A stretch of DNA of 40,246 nucleotides from Psychrobacillus psychrodurans. Lineage in GTDB: Bacteria > Bacillota > Bacilli > Bacillales_A > Planococcaceae. The notes under the pieces are model-generated. The model made no database searches, was not told the origin of the DNA, and was given only the letters and a program-made list of their open reading frames with translations. A program made the translations under genes and the position numbers. The first letter of the stretch is position 1; each line of letters opens with the position of its first letter. This document shows, piece after piece, positions 1 through 7,049 of this stretch. Location of the stretch: contig FOUN01000022.1 in the NCBI GenBank assembly GCA_900114885.1, forward strand, positions 1-40,246, given 5' to 3'.

Positions 1-132
1 CATCCATGTCTTCAATTGTGTTTTGTTCCGAATATTCAATTCTTCCATTACTTCTTTTACCGGCACCTTAGCTAACCGCATTTCAATGGCCTTCATTTTC
101 ACTTCTACTGGATAACTGACTCTTGTTCCCAT
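1..132 (-). CDS. IS3-family transposase OrfA, N-terminal part (runs off window start)
   Basis: The minus strand from an ATG at 132 encodes 44 residues starting MGTRVSYPVEVKMKAIEMRL and continuing through VKEVMEELNIRNKTQLKTW. This is the helix-turn-helix N-terminus typical of OrfA proteins of IS3/IS150-type insertion sequences, which bind the element ends. A good ribosome site (GGAGGTG in the minus sense, about 135-142) precedes the ATG. Only the 5' part lies in the window, so whether the element is intact cannot be judged. The outer end of the element is probably near 221-224. Family assignment is from recognised sequence character. Confidence 0.8.
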   Translation of the reverse strand, partial: MGTRVSYPVEVKMKAIEMRLAKVPVKEVMEELNIRNKTQLKTWM

Positions 133-224
133 AGAAAAAACACCTCCGTATTGAATTTAGGTATTGTATACCCGTTTTTCAACGAAAGGTGTTTTTATTT
201 GTCTCATTTGTTTAGGTCAGTGCA
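133..224 (-). mobile_element. Terminal non-coding end of the IS3-type element
   Basis: Between the orfA start and about 224 the minus strand reads outward to TGCACTGACCTAAAC, which resembles the TG...CA-bounded ends of IS3/IS150 elements. The end is inferred from that terminal pattern. The other end is outside the window, so neither the inverted repeat partner nor a target duplication could be checked. Confidence 0.5.
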
Positions 225-247
225 CCTTTTAGGCAACAGGTGCTTTT
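222..247 (+). terminator. Terminator-like hairpin at the IS boundary
   Basis: GCACCT at 222-227 pairs with AGGTGC at 238-243 around a 10-nt loop and is followed by TTTTG and further T-rich sequence. The 5' arm overlaps the inferred IS end, so the hairpin may be created by the insertion or may belong to the older flanking DNA. Confidence 0.4.
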
Positions 248-508
248 GTTTTTGGTGAAGTAAGAACAACATGAATGAGACCAGTTTGAAATTCAGAGCT
301 CATGAAGGTAGTACCATCATGGAGTATTGATTTAATATATGGATTTTGTGAGAAGCACGATAACCAGGCGAGATGACATTTTACATGGCAGGGGTAGTTA
401 TGACAGGGAATGGATAAAAAACTAACGAGAATGACAAAGTTCGTGGCGATAAACGGTAGGTTACATAAGAAAGTTCCTAGTTTAGCAATAGGGCAGACAA
501 AAATTGTG
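248..508. other. Gene-free stretch between IS end and recombinase promoter
   Basis: I see no convincing reading frame, RNA gene or strong repeat here. The DNA looks like decayed flank of the mobile elements on either side. Confidence 0.5.
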
Positions 509-587
509 TTGTATTTTTACTAGAGCCGGTCGTATAATACTCGCTATTCGTAAAAAAAGCGTTACGAAAATTACAATTTATGTAACG
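509..587 (+). promoter_or_regulatory. Promoter and inverted-repeat operator candidate for the recombinase
   Basis: TTGTAT (509-514) and TATAAT (533-538) are separated by 18 bp and lie about 60 bp before the recombinase start. Downstream, CGTTAC (560-565) is repeated inverted as GTAACG (582-587), the right arm touching the ribosome site GGGAGGGTG. A repressor or the recombinase itself could bind there; that is inference. Confidence 0.4.
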
Positions 588-600
588 GGAGGGTGAAAAG

Positions 601-1311
601 TTGAACGTTGTTGGGTATATACGGGTCTCGACTCAAGGGCAAGCGAAAGATGGATACAGTTTGAAATATCAAGAAGATGAAATCAAAGCAAACTGTGAAG
701 AACAGGGCTGGAACTTGATACATATTTTTAGAGATGAAGGAATTAGTGGCGCAAGACTAAATGAAGAAGCATTAGAAATTGACAGGGTGGGCTTACAGGA
801 AATGTTGGCTCACCTTTCGTCTGTCCAAATTGATTATGTGGTGGTGCTGAACACAAGCCAATTATGGCGGACAGATATTGTGAAGGTACTGATACAAAGA
901 GAGCTGAAGAAATATGGCTGTGACATTAAAAGCATTGAACAGCCATTTTACAGTATCCATAAGAAAGACCCAAACGATTTTTTGGTCAATGGCTTAATGG
1001 ATTTATTAGACCAATATCAACGGCTTGAAATTGCCCTCAAACTAACGAAGGGAAGAAATAAAAAGGCAAAGGAAGGTGGTTATGCAGGAGGAAGGGTAAC
1101 ATTTGGCTATATGAAACAAAAAGGTGAAAAAGAACTAAAGATACATAACGATCATGCAGAAGCATTGAATGAAGAAGGGTATCAAACAACCCAAAGGAAG
1201 GCATTTACGAAAGTACAAGTGAAGCGAATATTAGACCGAGAAAGTTTTTATCAAGGGATTTATACATACGGACAAATACAAGCAAATGGGAAACATGAAG
1301 CAATAATTTAA
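601..1311 (+). CDS. Serine site-specific recombinase (resolvase family), internally shortened
   Basis: 236 residues with a resolvase/invertase N-terminal catalytic domain: YIRVSTQ (about 6-12) holds the nucleophilic serine, and the GxSGA segment and QLWRTD (near residue 88) follow. A DNA-binding 'Recombinase' domain follows (GRNKKAKEGGYAGGR, then ALNEEGYQTTQ and VKRILDRESFYQGIY). Start is TTG at 601, set by GGGAGGGTG just upstream. Relatives I recall carry about 25-30 more residues between the region equivalent to KIHNDHAE and ALNEEGY, so an in-frame deletion inside the Recombinase domain is likely; both termini look natural. It sits between IS3 and IS110 remnants. Such enzymes cut and rejoin DNA at att-like sites; activity of this copy is doubtful. 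Confidence 0.75.
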   Translation: MNVVGYIRVSTQGQAKDGYSLKYQEDEIKANCEEQGWNLIHIFRDEGISGARLNEEALEIDRVGLQEMLAHLSSVQIDYVVVLNTSQLWRTDIVKVLIQRELKKYGCDIKSIEQPFYSIHKKDPNDFLVNGLMDLLDQYQRLEIALKLTKGRNKKAKEGGYAGGRVTFGYMKQKGEKELKIHNDHAEALNEEGYQTTQRKAFTKVQVKRILDRESFYQGIYTYGQIQANGKHEAII

Positions 1312-1453
1312 AAGGTTACTTAAAAAAGGGACACATTTTCTTATATATCCCTATGTAAAGGTGAAAATGGATAGGCTTTCGTACCAATGCACACTAGAAG
1401 GTGAACGCTCGAACTAAGGTTGCCGGCATTTTCATTCCATAGGAGGATGAACG
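1312..1453 (+). ncRNA. IS110 left-end non-coding region, candidate bridge RNA remnant
   Basis: The 142 bp before the IS110-type transposase start is non-coding. It contains a perfect long-range pairing, TGAAAATG (1362-1369) with CATTTTCA (1427-1434), enclosing about 57 nt. IS110 elements are known to encode a structured bridge RNA in the non-coding end next to the transposase. Placement by position and pairing is inference; the exact element end is not resolved. Confidence 0.4.
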
Positions 1454-1669
1454 ATGCATGAAAAGCAGAAACATATTTATGTGGGTGTAGACTTAAATAA
1501 ACAGCACCATGTGGCAGTGATTATTAATTGTTTGCAGGAGAAGCTTGATGAAATAAAGGTTGAAAATAAACCGTCCGCTTTCTCAACATTTTTACTAGAT
1601 ATTGATATACTGACAGAAGAAGGGTTGACACCTGTATTTGGTTTTATAGTACATTCGGTAAAATTATAA
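1454..1669 (+). pseudogene. Truncated IS110-family transposase (N-terminal fragment)
   Basis: 71 residues beginning MHEKQKHIYVGVDLNKQHHV: the first acidic residue of the DEDD/RuvC-like fold lies in YVGVDLNKQ. The KPSAF segment and EEGLTPVFGF also match the start of IS110-type transposases, which are about 400 residues. After VFGF the frame runs into FIVHSVKL and stops, so more than 80 percent of the enzyme is missing. AGGAGG at about 1441-1446 precedes the ATG. It cannot be an active transposase. No C-terminal Tnp domain remains downstream. Confidence 0.8.
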
Positions 1670-1755
1670 TTATATTATAAGCTAACCCTTTCATTTTTAG
1701 GTTTTACAAGAGATATAAATGATTAAAAGTTATCGTTAAGTATTTCCATGCAAAT

Positions 1756-1800
1756 AAAATCCCGTAGGAACAACTAAAACTGTTCCTACGGGATTTTGTT
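1756..1800 (+). terminator. Strong rho-independent terminator
   Basis: A perfect 17-bp stem (1756-1772 with 1781-1797, core TCCCGTAGGAACA) with an 8-nt loop ends in TTTTGTTTATTT. The A-run on the 5' side means it can work in both directions. It isolates the mobile remnants from the transporter operon. Confidence 0.85.
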
Positions 1801-1963
1801 TATTTCGTGATTATAATTGTTTATTTAAAACTAGGATGTTGTTTTATTAAGTTATCTGATAATAAAAGACGACCATAAAGAATACATTGTCTGAAAGGGA
1901 GTTGGTTTTCCAAAATGAATTTTGGCGATTTCTCGTTATTTACATGATAAAGGGGGACAAGCG

Positions 1964-2746
1964 TTGAAGAAGAATATTGTTTTGACCATTATTACATTAC
2001 TTGTCATGAGTATTGTTACAGGTTGCGGGTTTGGGGGAGGAAAAGTACTTGATCGTATGGAAAAGACTGAAGTCCTGAATGTTGCTTTTGAGGGAACGTA
2101 TCCACCATTTAACTATTTAGATGACAATGGTGAATTAACAGGTTTTGATGTAGATATTTCAAATGAAATTGCGAAAAGATTAGGTGTGAAAGCCAACTTT
2201 ATAACATCCAAATGGGAAGGCTTAATAGGTGGTTTAAAGGCAGATAAATTCGATATTATCATTGGGCAGATGACTGTAACAGAGGAAAGGAAAAAAAGTG
2301 TAGATTTCACGGATCCATACGTTATTACAGGCTCGGTGTTAATCACCCGTGAGGAAACAAACGATATTAGTAAACTCGAAGATATTAAAGGTAAAAAAGT
2401 TGGTGTTGGTGGTGGAACTACCTTTGAAGAAATCGCGAACAGTGTGGAAGGTGCAGACGTTAAATTATATAAAGCTTTTAGTGATTATTTAGAAGATCTT
2501 AAAAATGAAAGATTAGATGTCATTATTAATGACCAACTGTTAGTAAGTTATAACATTAAAGAAAATAATCTGCCGATAAAAGTTGCGAGCGACATTCTCA
2601 AGGTGGATGAAGTTGGAATGGCAGTTAACAAAGGTAACGAAGATTTTGTTGAGAAGGTAAATGAGGCATTAAGTGAGATGAAAGAGGATGGAACTTATAA
2701 CGAAATATATAAAAAATGGTTTGGATCAGATCCTGTTGAACAATAA
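1964..2746 (+). CDS. Amino-acid ABC transporter substrate-binding lipoprotein
   Basis: 260 residues, family 3 extracellular solute-binding protein. The start chosen is TTG at 1964 because AAAGGGGG lies about 9 nt upstream and it places a proper signal peptide at the N-terminus; an upstream ATG at 1922 would add 14 polar residues. The signal ends in the lipobox VTGC, with Cys21 as lipid anchor. The mature part shows the family motifs VAFEGTYPPFNY, GFDVDI and GLIGGLKADKFDIIIGQMT, and DFTDPY. It captures a polar or charged amino acid outside the cell and delivers it to the permease at 3981. First gene of a four-gene operon. The substrate is not readable from sequence; lysine or a related amino acid is suggested by the neighbouring dehydrogenase. 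Confidence 0.9.
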   Translation: MKKNIVLTIITLLVMSIVTGCGFGGGKVLDRMEKTEVLNVAFEGTYPPFNYLDDNGELTGFDVDISNEIAKRLGVKANFITSKWEGLIGGLKADKFDIIIGQMTVTEERKKSVDFTDPYVITGSVLITREETNDISKLEDIKGKKVGVGGGTTFEEIANSVEGADVKLYKAFSDYLEDLKNERLDVIINDQLLVSYNIKENNLPIKVASDILKVDEVGMAVNKGNEDFVEKVNEALSEMKEDGTYNEIYKKWFGSDPVEQ

Positions 2747-2784
2747 ATAACAAAAGTGTAAACATAATAAGGAGGAAATAACCT

Positions 2785-3942
2785 TTGCATATTATAGTTT
2801 TAGGTACAGGGATGATTGGAACAACGGTCGTAAGTGAACTTGCAAAATTCACGGAAATTGACTTAATCACAGCGGTAGACGTGCGACAAGAGAGTATTGA
2901 TAGATGTTTAGAAAACTCCAATAGTCCTAAAGTTATTGGGAAAGTTGCTTCATTAGAAACAAAAGATGATATAGCTGAAGTGTTGAAGGATGGCGATGTG
3001 GCGGTTGCTTGTCTTCCCCACTCTTTGAGCCTAGTTACTATAAAAGCAGCGATAGAAACCAAATGTCATTTAGTAGATTTGGTAGGATCTATGTTCAAAG
3101 AAAAAATAGAATTACATGAAACAGCCAGGGATGCAGGTGTAATTATCGTTCCAGGCTGTGGAGTAGCTCCTGGAATAACGAACTTCTTAGCGGCTCAAGG
3201 AATTGAGATGCTAGATGAAGCAGAAGAAGCGACTATGATTTGTGGTGGAATTCCAAGACATCCAGTTCCCCCTTTGTGGTATCAAGTCGTTTTTCGACTA
3301 GAAAGTGTGCTAGGTCTTTATACAAAACCCGCTATCGCGGTTGAAAATGGACAACTTGTAGAACTATCTCCTTTATCAGGATTAGAAAAGATGACATTCC
3401 CTAAGCCAGTTGGTAACTGTGAAGCTGTTATTACGGATGCGCATAGCACTGCTTATATTCTAAAAGATAAAGTGAAAAACCTATACGAAAAAACGGTTAG
3501 GTATCCGGGCCATTGGGACAAAATGAATGTTTTAGGGGAACTAGGATTTCTCGATAATAATCCTATTAAGGTAGCTGGAACTACAATAACACCACGAGCA
3601 TTTGCAGAGCGAGTTCTAGCACCTAAAATGCTTGGTGCTTCTCATGAAGATGTAACGGTGCTAAGAGTGGAAGTCAGTGGAATAAGGGATGGCATACTAA
3701 CCAAATTTACATGGGAAATGGTTGACTTATACGATTATGAACGAAACATCACGTCCATGGCTAAAACTACGGCAATTCCTGCAGCTATAATGGCAAAATG
3801 GATTGCTAGTAAAAAGATTATAGAGACAGGTGTTGTACCGGTAGAGAGCTTAATCATTAGAGAAAACTTCCATCCATTTATGGAGGAACTAAACAATCTA
3901 GGAATTCAAATAGACTTTAAAGAAGATATTTACTCTAAGTGA
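2785..3942 (+). CDS. Saccharopine dehydrogenase-family protein, lysine 6-dehydrogenase-like
   Basis: 385 residues with an N-terminal Rossmann fold, GTGMIGTT at 7-14, and the saccharopine-dehydrogenase segments VPGCGVAPG (near 126-134) and CGGIPRHPVPP (near 155-165). Length and these motifs resemble lysine 6-dehydrogenase of Geobacillus, which oxidises the epsilon-amino group of lysine using NAD. Start is TTG at 2785 with AAGGAGG 8 nt upstream. It lies inside an ABC transporter operon, between the binding protein and the permease, with gaps of only 38 bp each side. That suggests it acts on the imported amino acid in the cytoplasm. The true substrate (lysine, ornithine or another diamino acid) is inferred, not shown. 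Confidence 0.75.
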   Translation: MHIIVLGTGMIGTTVVSELAKFTEIDLITAVDVRQESIDRCLENSNSPKVIGKVASLETKDDIAEVLKDGDVAVACLPHSLSLVTIKAAIETKCHLVDLVGSMFKEKIELHETARDAGVIIVPGCGVAPGITNFLAAQGIEMLDEAEEATMICGGIPRHPVPPLWYQVVFRLESVLGLYTKPAIAVENGQLVELSPLSGLEKMTFPKPVGNCEAVITDAHSTAYILKDKVKNLYEKTVRYPGHWDKMNVLGELGFLDNNPIKVAGTTITPRAFAERVLAPKMLGASHEDVTVLRVEVSGIRDGILTKFTWEMVDLYDYERNITSMAKTTAIPAAIMAKWIASKKIIETGVVPVESLIIRENFHPFMEELNNLGIQIDFKEDIYSK

Positions 3943-3980
3943 TTATCAACCCTGTAATTCGTCGGAAAGGAGGTTGATGT

Positions 3981-4637
3981 ATGGATGTTACGATAATTAT
4001 TGATTCATTGCCATCTTTACTTCAGGCAACTTTGATGACCGTTTTATTGGCGGCGGTATCCATTATAATAGCACTCGTTATTGGATTTTTCGCTGCGATC
4101 GTAAGAATAGTAAAAGTAAGAATATTAAACGGAATTGCAACGGCATATGTTTCGATTATTCGTGGAACTCCTCTTCTTGTTCAGATTTTTGTTATTTACT
4201 ATGGGTTACCGCAAATTGGTATTTCTTTAGACCCGATATCTTCTGGAGTAGTGGCATTGAGCTTAAATGCTGGTGCTTATTTATCAGAATCCTTTAGGGC
4301 ATCAATACTTGCTGTAGACAATGGTCAAATGGAAGCATCACTATCAATGGGAATGACATACTCGCAAGCATTAAGGAGAATTATTCTTCCGCAGAGTCTT
4401 CGAATAGCTATTCCTACCTTATCAAACACATTTATTGTGCTTATCAAAGATACCTCGCTGGTCTCTGTTATAACGGTAACTGAACTACTGCAAATGTCGA
4501 GTTTGATCATTGCCAAAACATTTGAACCCCTAACAATCTATTTACTAGCTGCGGCTATTTACTGGATATTAATAACTTTCTTCACAACCATTTTAGATAA
4601 ATTAGAAATTCGTACATCAAAATATTTGGTTCGATAA
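3981..4637 (+). CDS. Polar amino-acid ABC transporter permease (HisM/GlnP type)
   Basis: 218 residues, about five membrane helices, of the HEQR-type amino-acid permease family. The RGTPLLVQ segment after helix 2 and the EAA loop (EASLSMGMTYSQALRRIILP, near 119-138) that docks with the ATPase are both present. Start ATG 3981 follows GGAGG. The protein forms a homodimeric membrane channel for the substrate captured by the lipoprotein at 1964; only one permease gene is present, consistent with a homodimer. It is third in the operon. Confidence 0.9.
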   Translation: MDVTIIIDSLPSLLQATLMTVLLAAVSIIIALVIGFFAAIVRIVKVRILNGIATAYVSIIRGTPLLVQIFVIYYGLPQIGISLDPISSGVVALSLNAGAYLSESFRASILAVDNGQMEASLSMGMTYSQALRRIILPQSLRIAIPTLSNTFIVLIKDTSLVSVITVTELLQMSSLIIAKTFEPLTIYLLAAAIYWILITFFTTILDKLEIRTSKYLVR

Positions 4638-4680
4638 GTACAGCATCGACACCCTTAAATACGAATGATAGGAGATGTCC

Positions 4681-5430
4681 ATGAGTATCATTCAAATTAA
4701 TAATTTGAAAAAAAGCTATGGAACGAATGAGGTATTACAAGGTATAGATTTAACAATAGCTAAAAGTGAAGTGGTTGTAATTATGGGACCAAGCGGCTCA
4801 GGGAAATCTACCTTACTGCGATGTTTAAATTTCTTAGAGGAGCCAACGGAGGGTATTATTCGTATTGGGGAATTCCAAATAGATGCAGGTGGAAAAGCAA
4901 ATCGCCAACGAAAAAAAGAAATTAGAGAACTAAGGAAGAAAACCGGGTTCGTATTTCAATCGTTCAATCTATTTCCACATAAAACTGCCATCGAAAATGT
5001 TATGGAAGGACCAATAATTATTCATGGAACCAAATTAGAAGAAGCTAGAATATTAGCGAAGGCTCTTCTGACAAAAGTTGGTCTTGGAGATAGATGTGAT
5101 TACTACCCAGCTCAGTTGTCAGGCGGACAACAGCAAAGAGTCGCAATTGCTCGGTCGTTAGCATTAAATCCGATGGTTATGCTTTATGATGAGCCTACAT
5201 CTGCACTAGACCCAGAGCTTGTGAAAGAAGTTCTACAGGTTATTAAAGATTTAGCGCGAGAAGGAATGACGATGATCATTGTGACACATGAAATGAGCTT
5301 TGCTAAAGATGTCGCGGATCGAGTCATTTTTATGGATAATGGAGTAATAGTTGAACAAGGAACATCAGAAGAAATTTTCCTTAAACCAAAAGAAGAAAGA
5401 ACAAAACAGTTCTTGTCGATAGTTGAGTAA
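4681..5430 (+). CDS. Polar amino-acid ABC transporter ATP-binding protein (GlnQ/HisP type)
   Basis: 249 residues with Walker [11 protein letters not shown]-loop [10 protein letters not shown], signature LSGGQQQR, Walker [14 protein letters not shown] and H-loop THEM. This is the ATPase that powers the transporter. The start at 4681 is preferred over the ATG at 4675 because AGGAG at 4670-4674 directly abuts the earlier ATG but is 6 nt from the later one. Last gene of the operon, ended by the terminator at 5450-5488. Confidence 0.93.
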   Translation: MSIIQINNLKKSYGTNEVLQGIDLTIAKSEVVVIMGPSGSGKSTLLRCLNFLEEPTEGIIRIGEFQIDAGGKANRQRKKEIRELRKKTGFVFQSFNLFPHKTAIENVMEGPIIIHGTKLEEARILAKALLTKVGLGDRCDYYPAQLSGGQQQRVAIARSLALNPMVMLYDEPTSALDPELVKEVLQVIKDLAREGMTMIIVTHEMSFAKDVADRVIFMDNGVIVEQGTSEEIFLKPKEERTKQFLSIVE

Positions 5431-5449
5431 AAATAATGAAGTCAGCAAA

Positions 5450-5488
5450 AAACAGGTGTAGAAAAGATACGTTTTTCTACACCTGTTT
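5450..5488. terminator. Bidirectional terminator between transporter operon and mscS gene
   Basis: A perfect 16-bp stem (5450-5465 with 5473-5488, core CAGGTGTAGAAAA) lies between two convergent genes. A-runs and T-runs on both sides allow it to end transcription from either strand. Confidence 0.85.
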
Positions 5489-5509
5489 CAATTTATAAGT
5501 TTATTTAAC

Positions 5510-6745
5510 TCATATATCAGTAATTTTTTTAAAATCATTTCCGGTTGGATTCTGGAAAAGGTGAATTCCAAACTCCGGTGCTACGGCGAGAAGATGGTCA
5601 AAGATATCTGCTTGAACCGTTTCGTACACTGCCCATTGTATATCGTTGGTAAATGCATATATCTCTAATGGTAAACCGTTCTCGGTTGGGGCTAATTGCC
5701 TAACCATTAAAGTCATTTCCTGATTGATTCCAGGATGATGACTAAGATAGTTGCTAATATATGCTCTAAACACACCAATATTTGTAAGAGCCCTTCCATT
5801 CACTCGATTACTCTGATTAATTTTATTTCTTGTATTGTATTCTGTAATTTCACTTTCCCTATGAGTTACATAATCCGAAAGGTAGTGGATATTTTTAAAG
5901 TTATCAATCATCTCTTCAGTACAAAATGAAATACTGTTCTTATCGATAAATAATGAACGTTTGATCCGTCGTCCTCCAGAGTTTTGCATCCCACGCCAAT
6001 TTATAAAAGAATCGGATATTAGAGCATAACTTGGAATCATTGTAATAGTTTTATCAAAGTTTTGCACCTTGACTGTATTTAGGGAAATATCAATAATGTC
6101 TCCGTCTGCACCATACTTTGGCATTTCAATCCAGTCCCCAACTTGAACCATATCATTGGTCGACAACTGAATCCCCGCAACAAGACCTAATAAAGAATCT
6201 TTAAAAACCAACATGAACACTGCAGAGAGTGCCCCAATTCCACTTAGAAGAAGAAGCGGGCTTTTCCCTATAAGGTTCGCGATCACCAGAATGATCCCAA
6301 GCGTTATGATTACAATTTTAACGACTTGAATATACCCTTTAATAGGCTTGGTTCTAGATACTTCATAGGTTTGATAAATATCATTCATAGCATTTAAAGC
6401 ACTACTAATAATGACTAACCCCATAATTATTAAATATGCTATTGCAACCTTTTGGATTAAATATTTAAGGGGTTCTGGAAAGGCGGAAGCAAAGAAGTAA
6501 ATAATAATCGCTGGAACGATATGCGATAGCTTATGAAAAACCTTCCTTTCCAAAAGCATATCATCCCATCGGAATTTAGTGTTTTTCACGATTTTAGAGA
6601 TTATCCTGATTACTACCTTTTTCGTAATAAAATTAGCAATAATACAGATAAGAACTATTAAAAGAAACATAATAATAATGGAAAGGTACCCTGCTAAGGT
6701 GGAATCCATGTCTAATTTTAAAAGTTGGTTATGAATGTAATCCAT
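5510..6745 (-). CDS. MscS-family mechanosensitive channel (YbdG-like)
   Basis: 411 residues. About five membrane helices (near 15-37, 70-86, 95-112, 133-152 and the pore helix around 160-185) precede the MscS beta domain. The segment GDWIEMPKYGADGDIIDIS and the RRIKRSL insertion closely resemble E. coli YbdG, a miniconductance channel that releases solutes during osmotic downshock. Start ATG 6745 is chosen because GAGGTG lies 7 nt upstream; a longer frame to 6796 lacks a ribosome site and adds 17 residues. It is a single-gene unit, convergent with the ABC operon. Confidence 0.88.
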   Translation of the reverse strand: MDYIHNQLLKLDMDSTLAGYLSIIIMFLLIVLICIIANFITKKVVIRIISKIVKNTKFRWDDMLLERKVFHKLSHIVPAIIIYFFASAFPEPLKYLIQKVAIAYLIIMGLVIISSALNAMNDIYQTYEVSRTKPIKGYIQVVKIVIITLGIILVIANLIGKSPLLLLSGIGALSAVFMLVFKDSLLGLVAGIQLSTNDMVQVGDWIEMPKYGADGDIIDISLNTVKVQNFDKTITMIPSYALISDSFINWRGMQNSGGRRIKRSLFIDKNSISFCTEEMIDNFKNIHYLSDYVTHRESEITEYNTRNKINQSNRVNGRALTNIGVFRAYISNYLSHHPGINQEMTLMVRQLAPTENGLPLEIYAFTNDIQWAVYETVQADIFDHLLAVAPEFGIHLFQNPTGNDFKKITDI

Positions 6746-6853
6746 ATATTTCACCTCATTGTATATATTATATCGGTATCCTAATGCGCAGCTCATATTT
6801 GTAACAAGTGAAATGAGATAGTTATTATTGTATCAGAAAAAACTAATCTTCGT

Positions 6854-6929
6854 CCCTGTGTAGGAAACATTCGTGATATTTCCAATAAACATGAATGTTT
6901 AAACTTTCATGTTTGTTTCTTACACAGGG
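6854..6929. repeat. 76-bp palindromic intergenic repeat, copy 1
   Basis: Begins CCCTGTGTAGGAAACAT and ends TTTGTTTCTTACACAGGG, so the ends are inverted repeats of each other. Copy 2 (9184-9259) has the same length, the same orientation and about 65 of 76 identical positions. A 40-bp derivative lies at 26197-26236. The unit has no coding capacity and resembles MITE- or REP-like elements. Confidence 0.8.
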
Positions 6930-6944
6930 TGCTTTTAAAATCTG

Positions 6945-6973
6945 AAAAACCCTGCAGAAATCTCTCTACAAGG
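6945..6973 (-). terminator. Catalase terminator
   Basis: In the minus sense CCTTGTAG (6973-6966) pairs with CTGCAGGG (6957-6950) around an 8-nt loop and is followed by TTTTTC. It lies about 75 bp past the catalase stop codon. Confidence 0.65.
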
Positions 6974-7049
6974 CTTTCACTCATTTAGTTATTCTATTCA
7001 ACAGTGTACAATTGTCTAAATTACTTAGAACTTGGTACCAAAGATCAGT

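Noticed and set aside
2625-3062. Minus-strand 145-codon frame across the binding-protein and dehydrogenase genes
   Set aside because: It is antisense to two convincing genes, lacks a ribosome site and has no protein-like motifs.
6905-6932. GTTTG...ACAGGGT at the repeat end as a sigma-B promoter
   Set aside because: The spacing is about 10 bp instead of 12-15, and the same bases are fixed in all repeat copies by palindrome symmetry.
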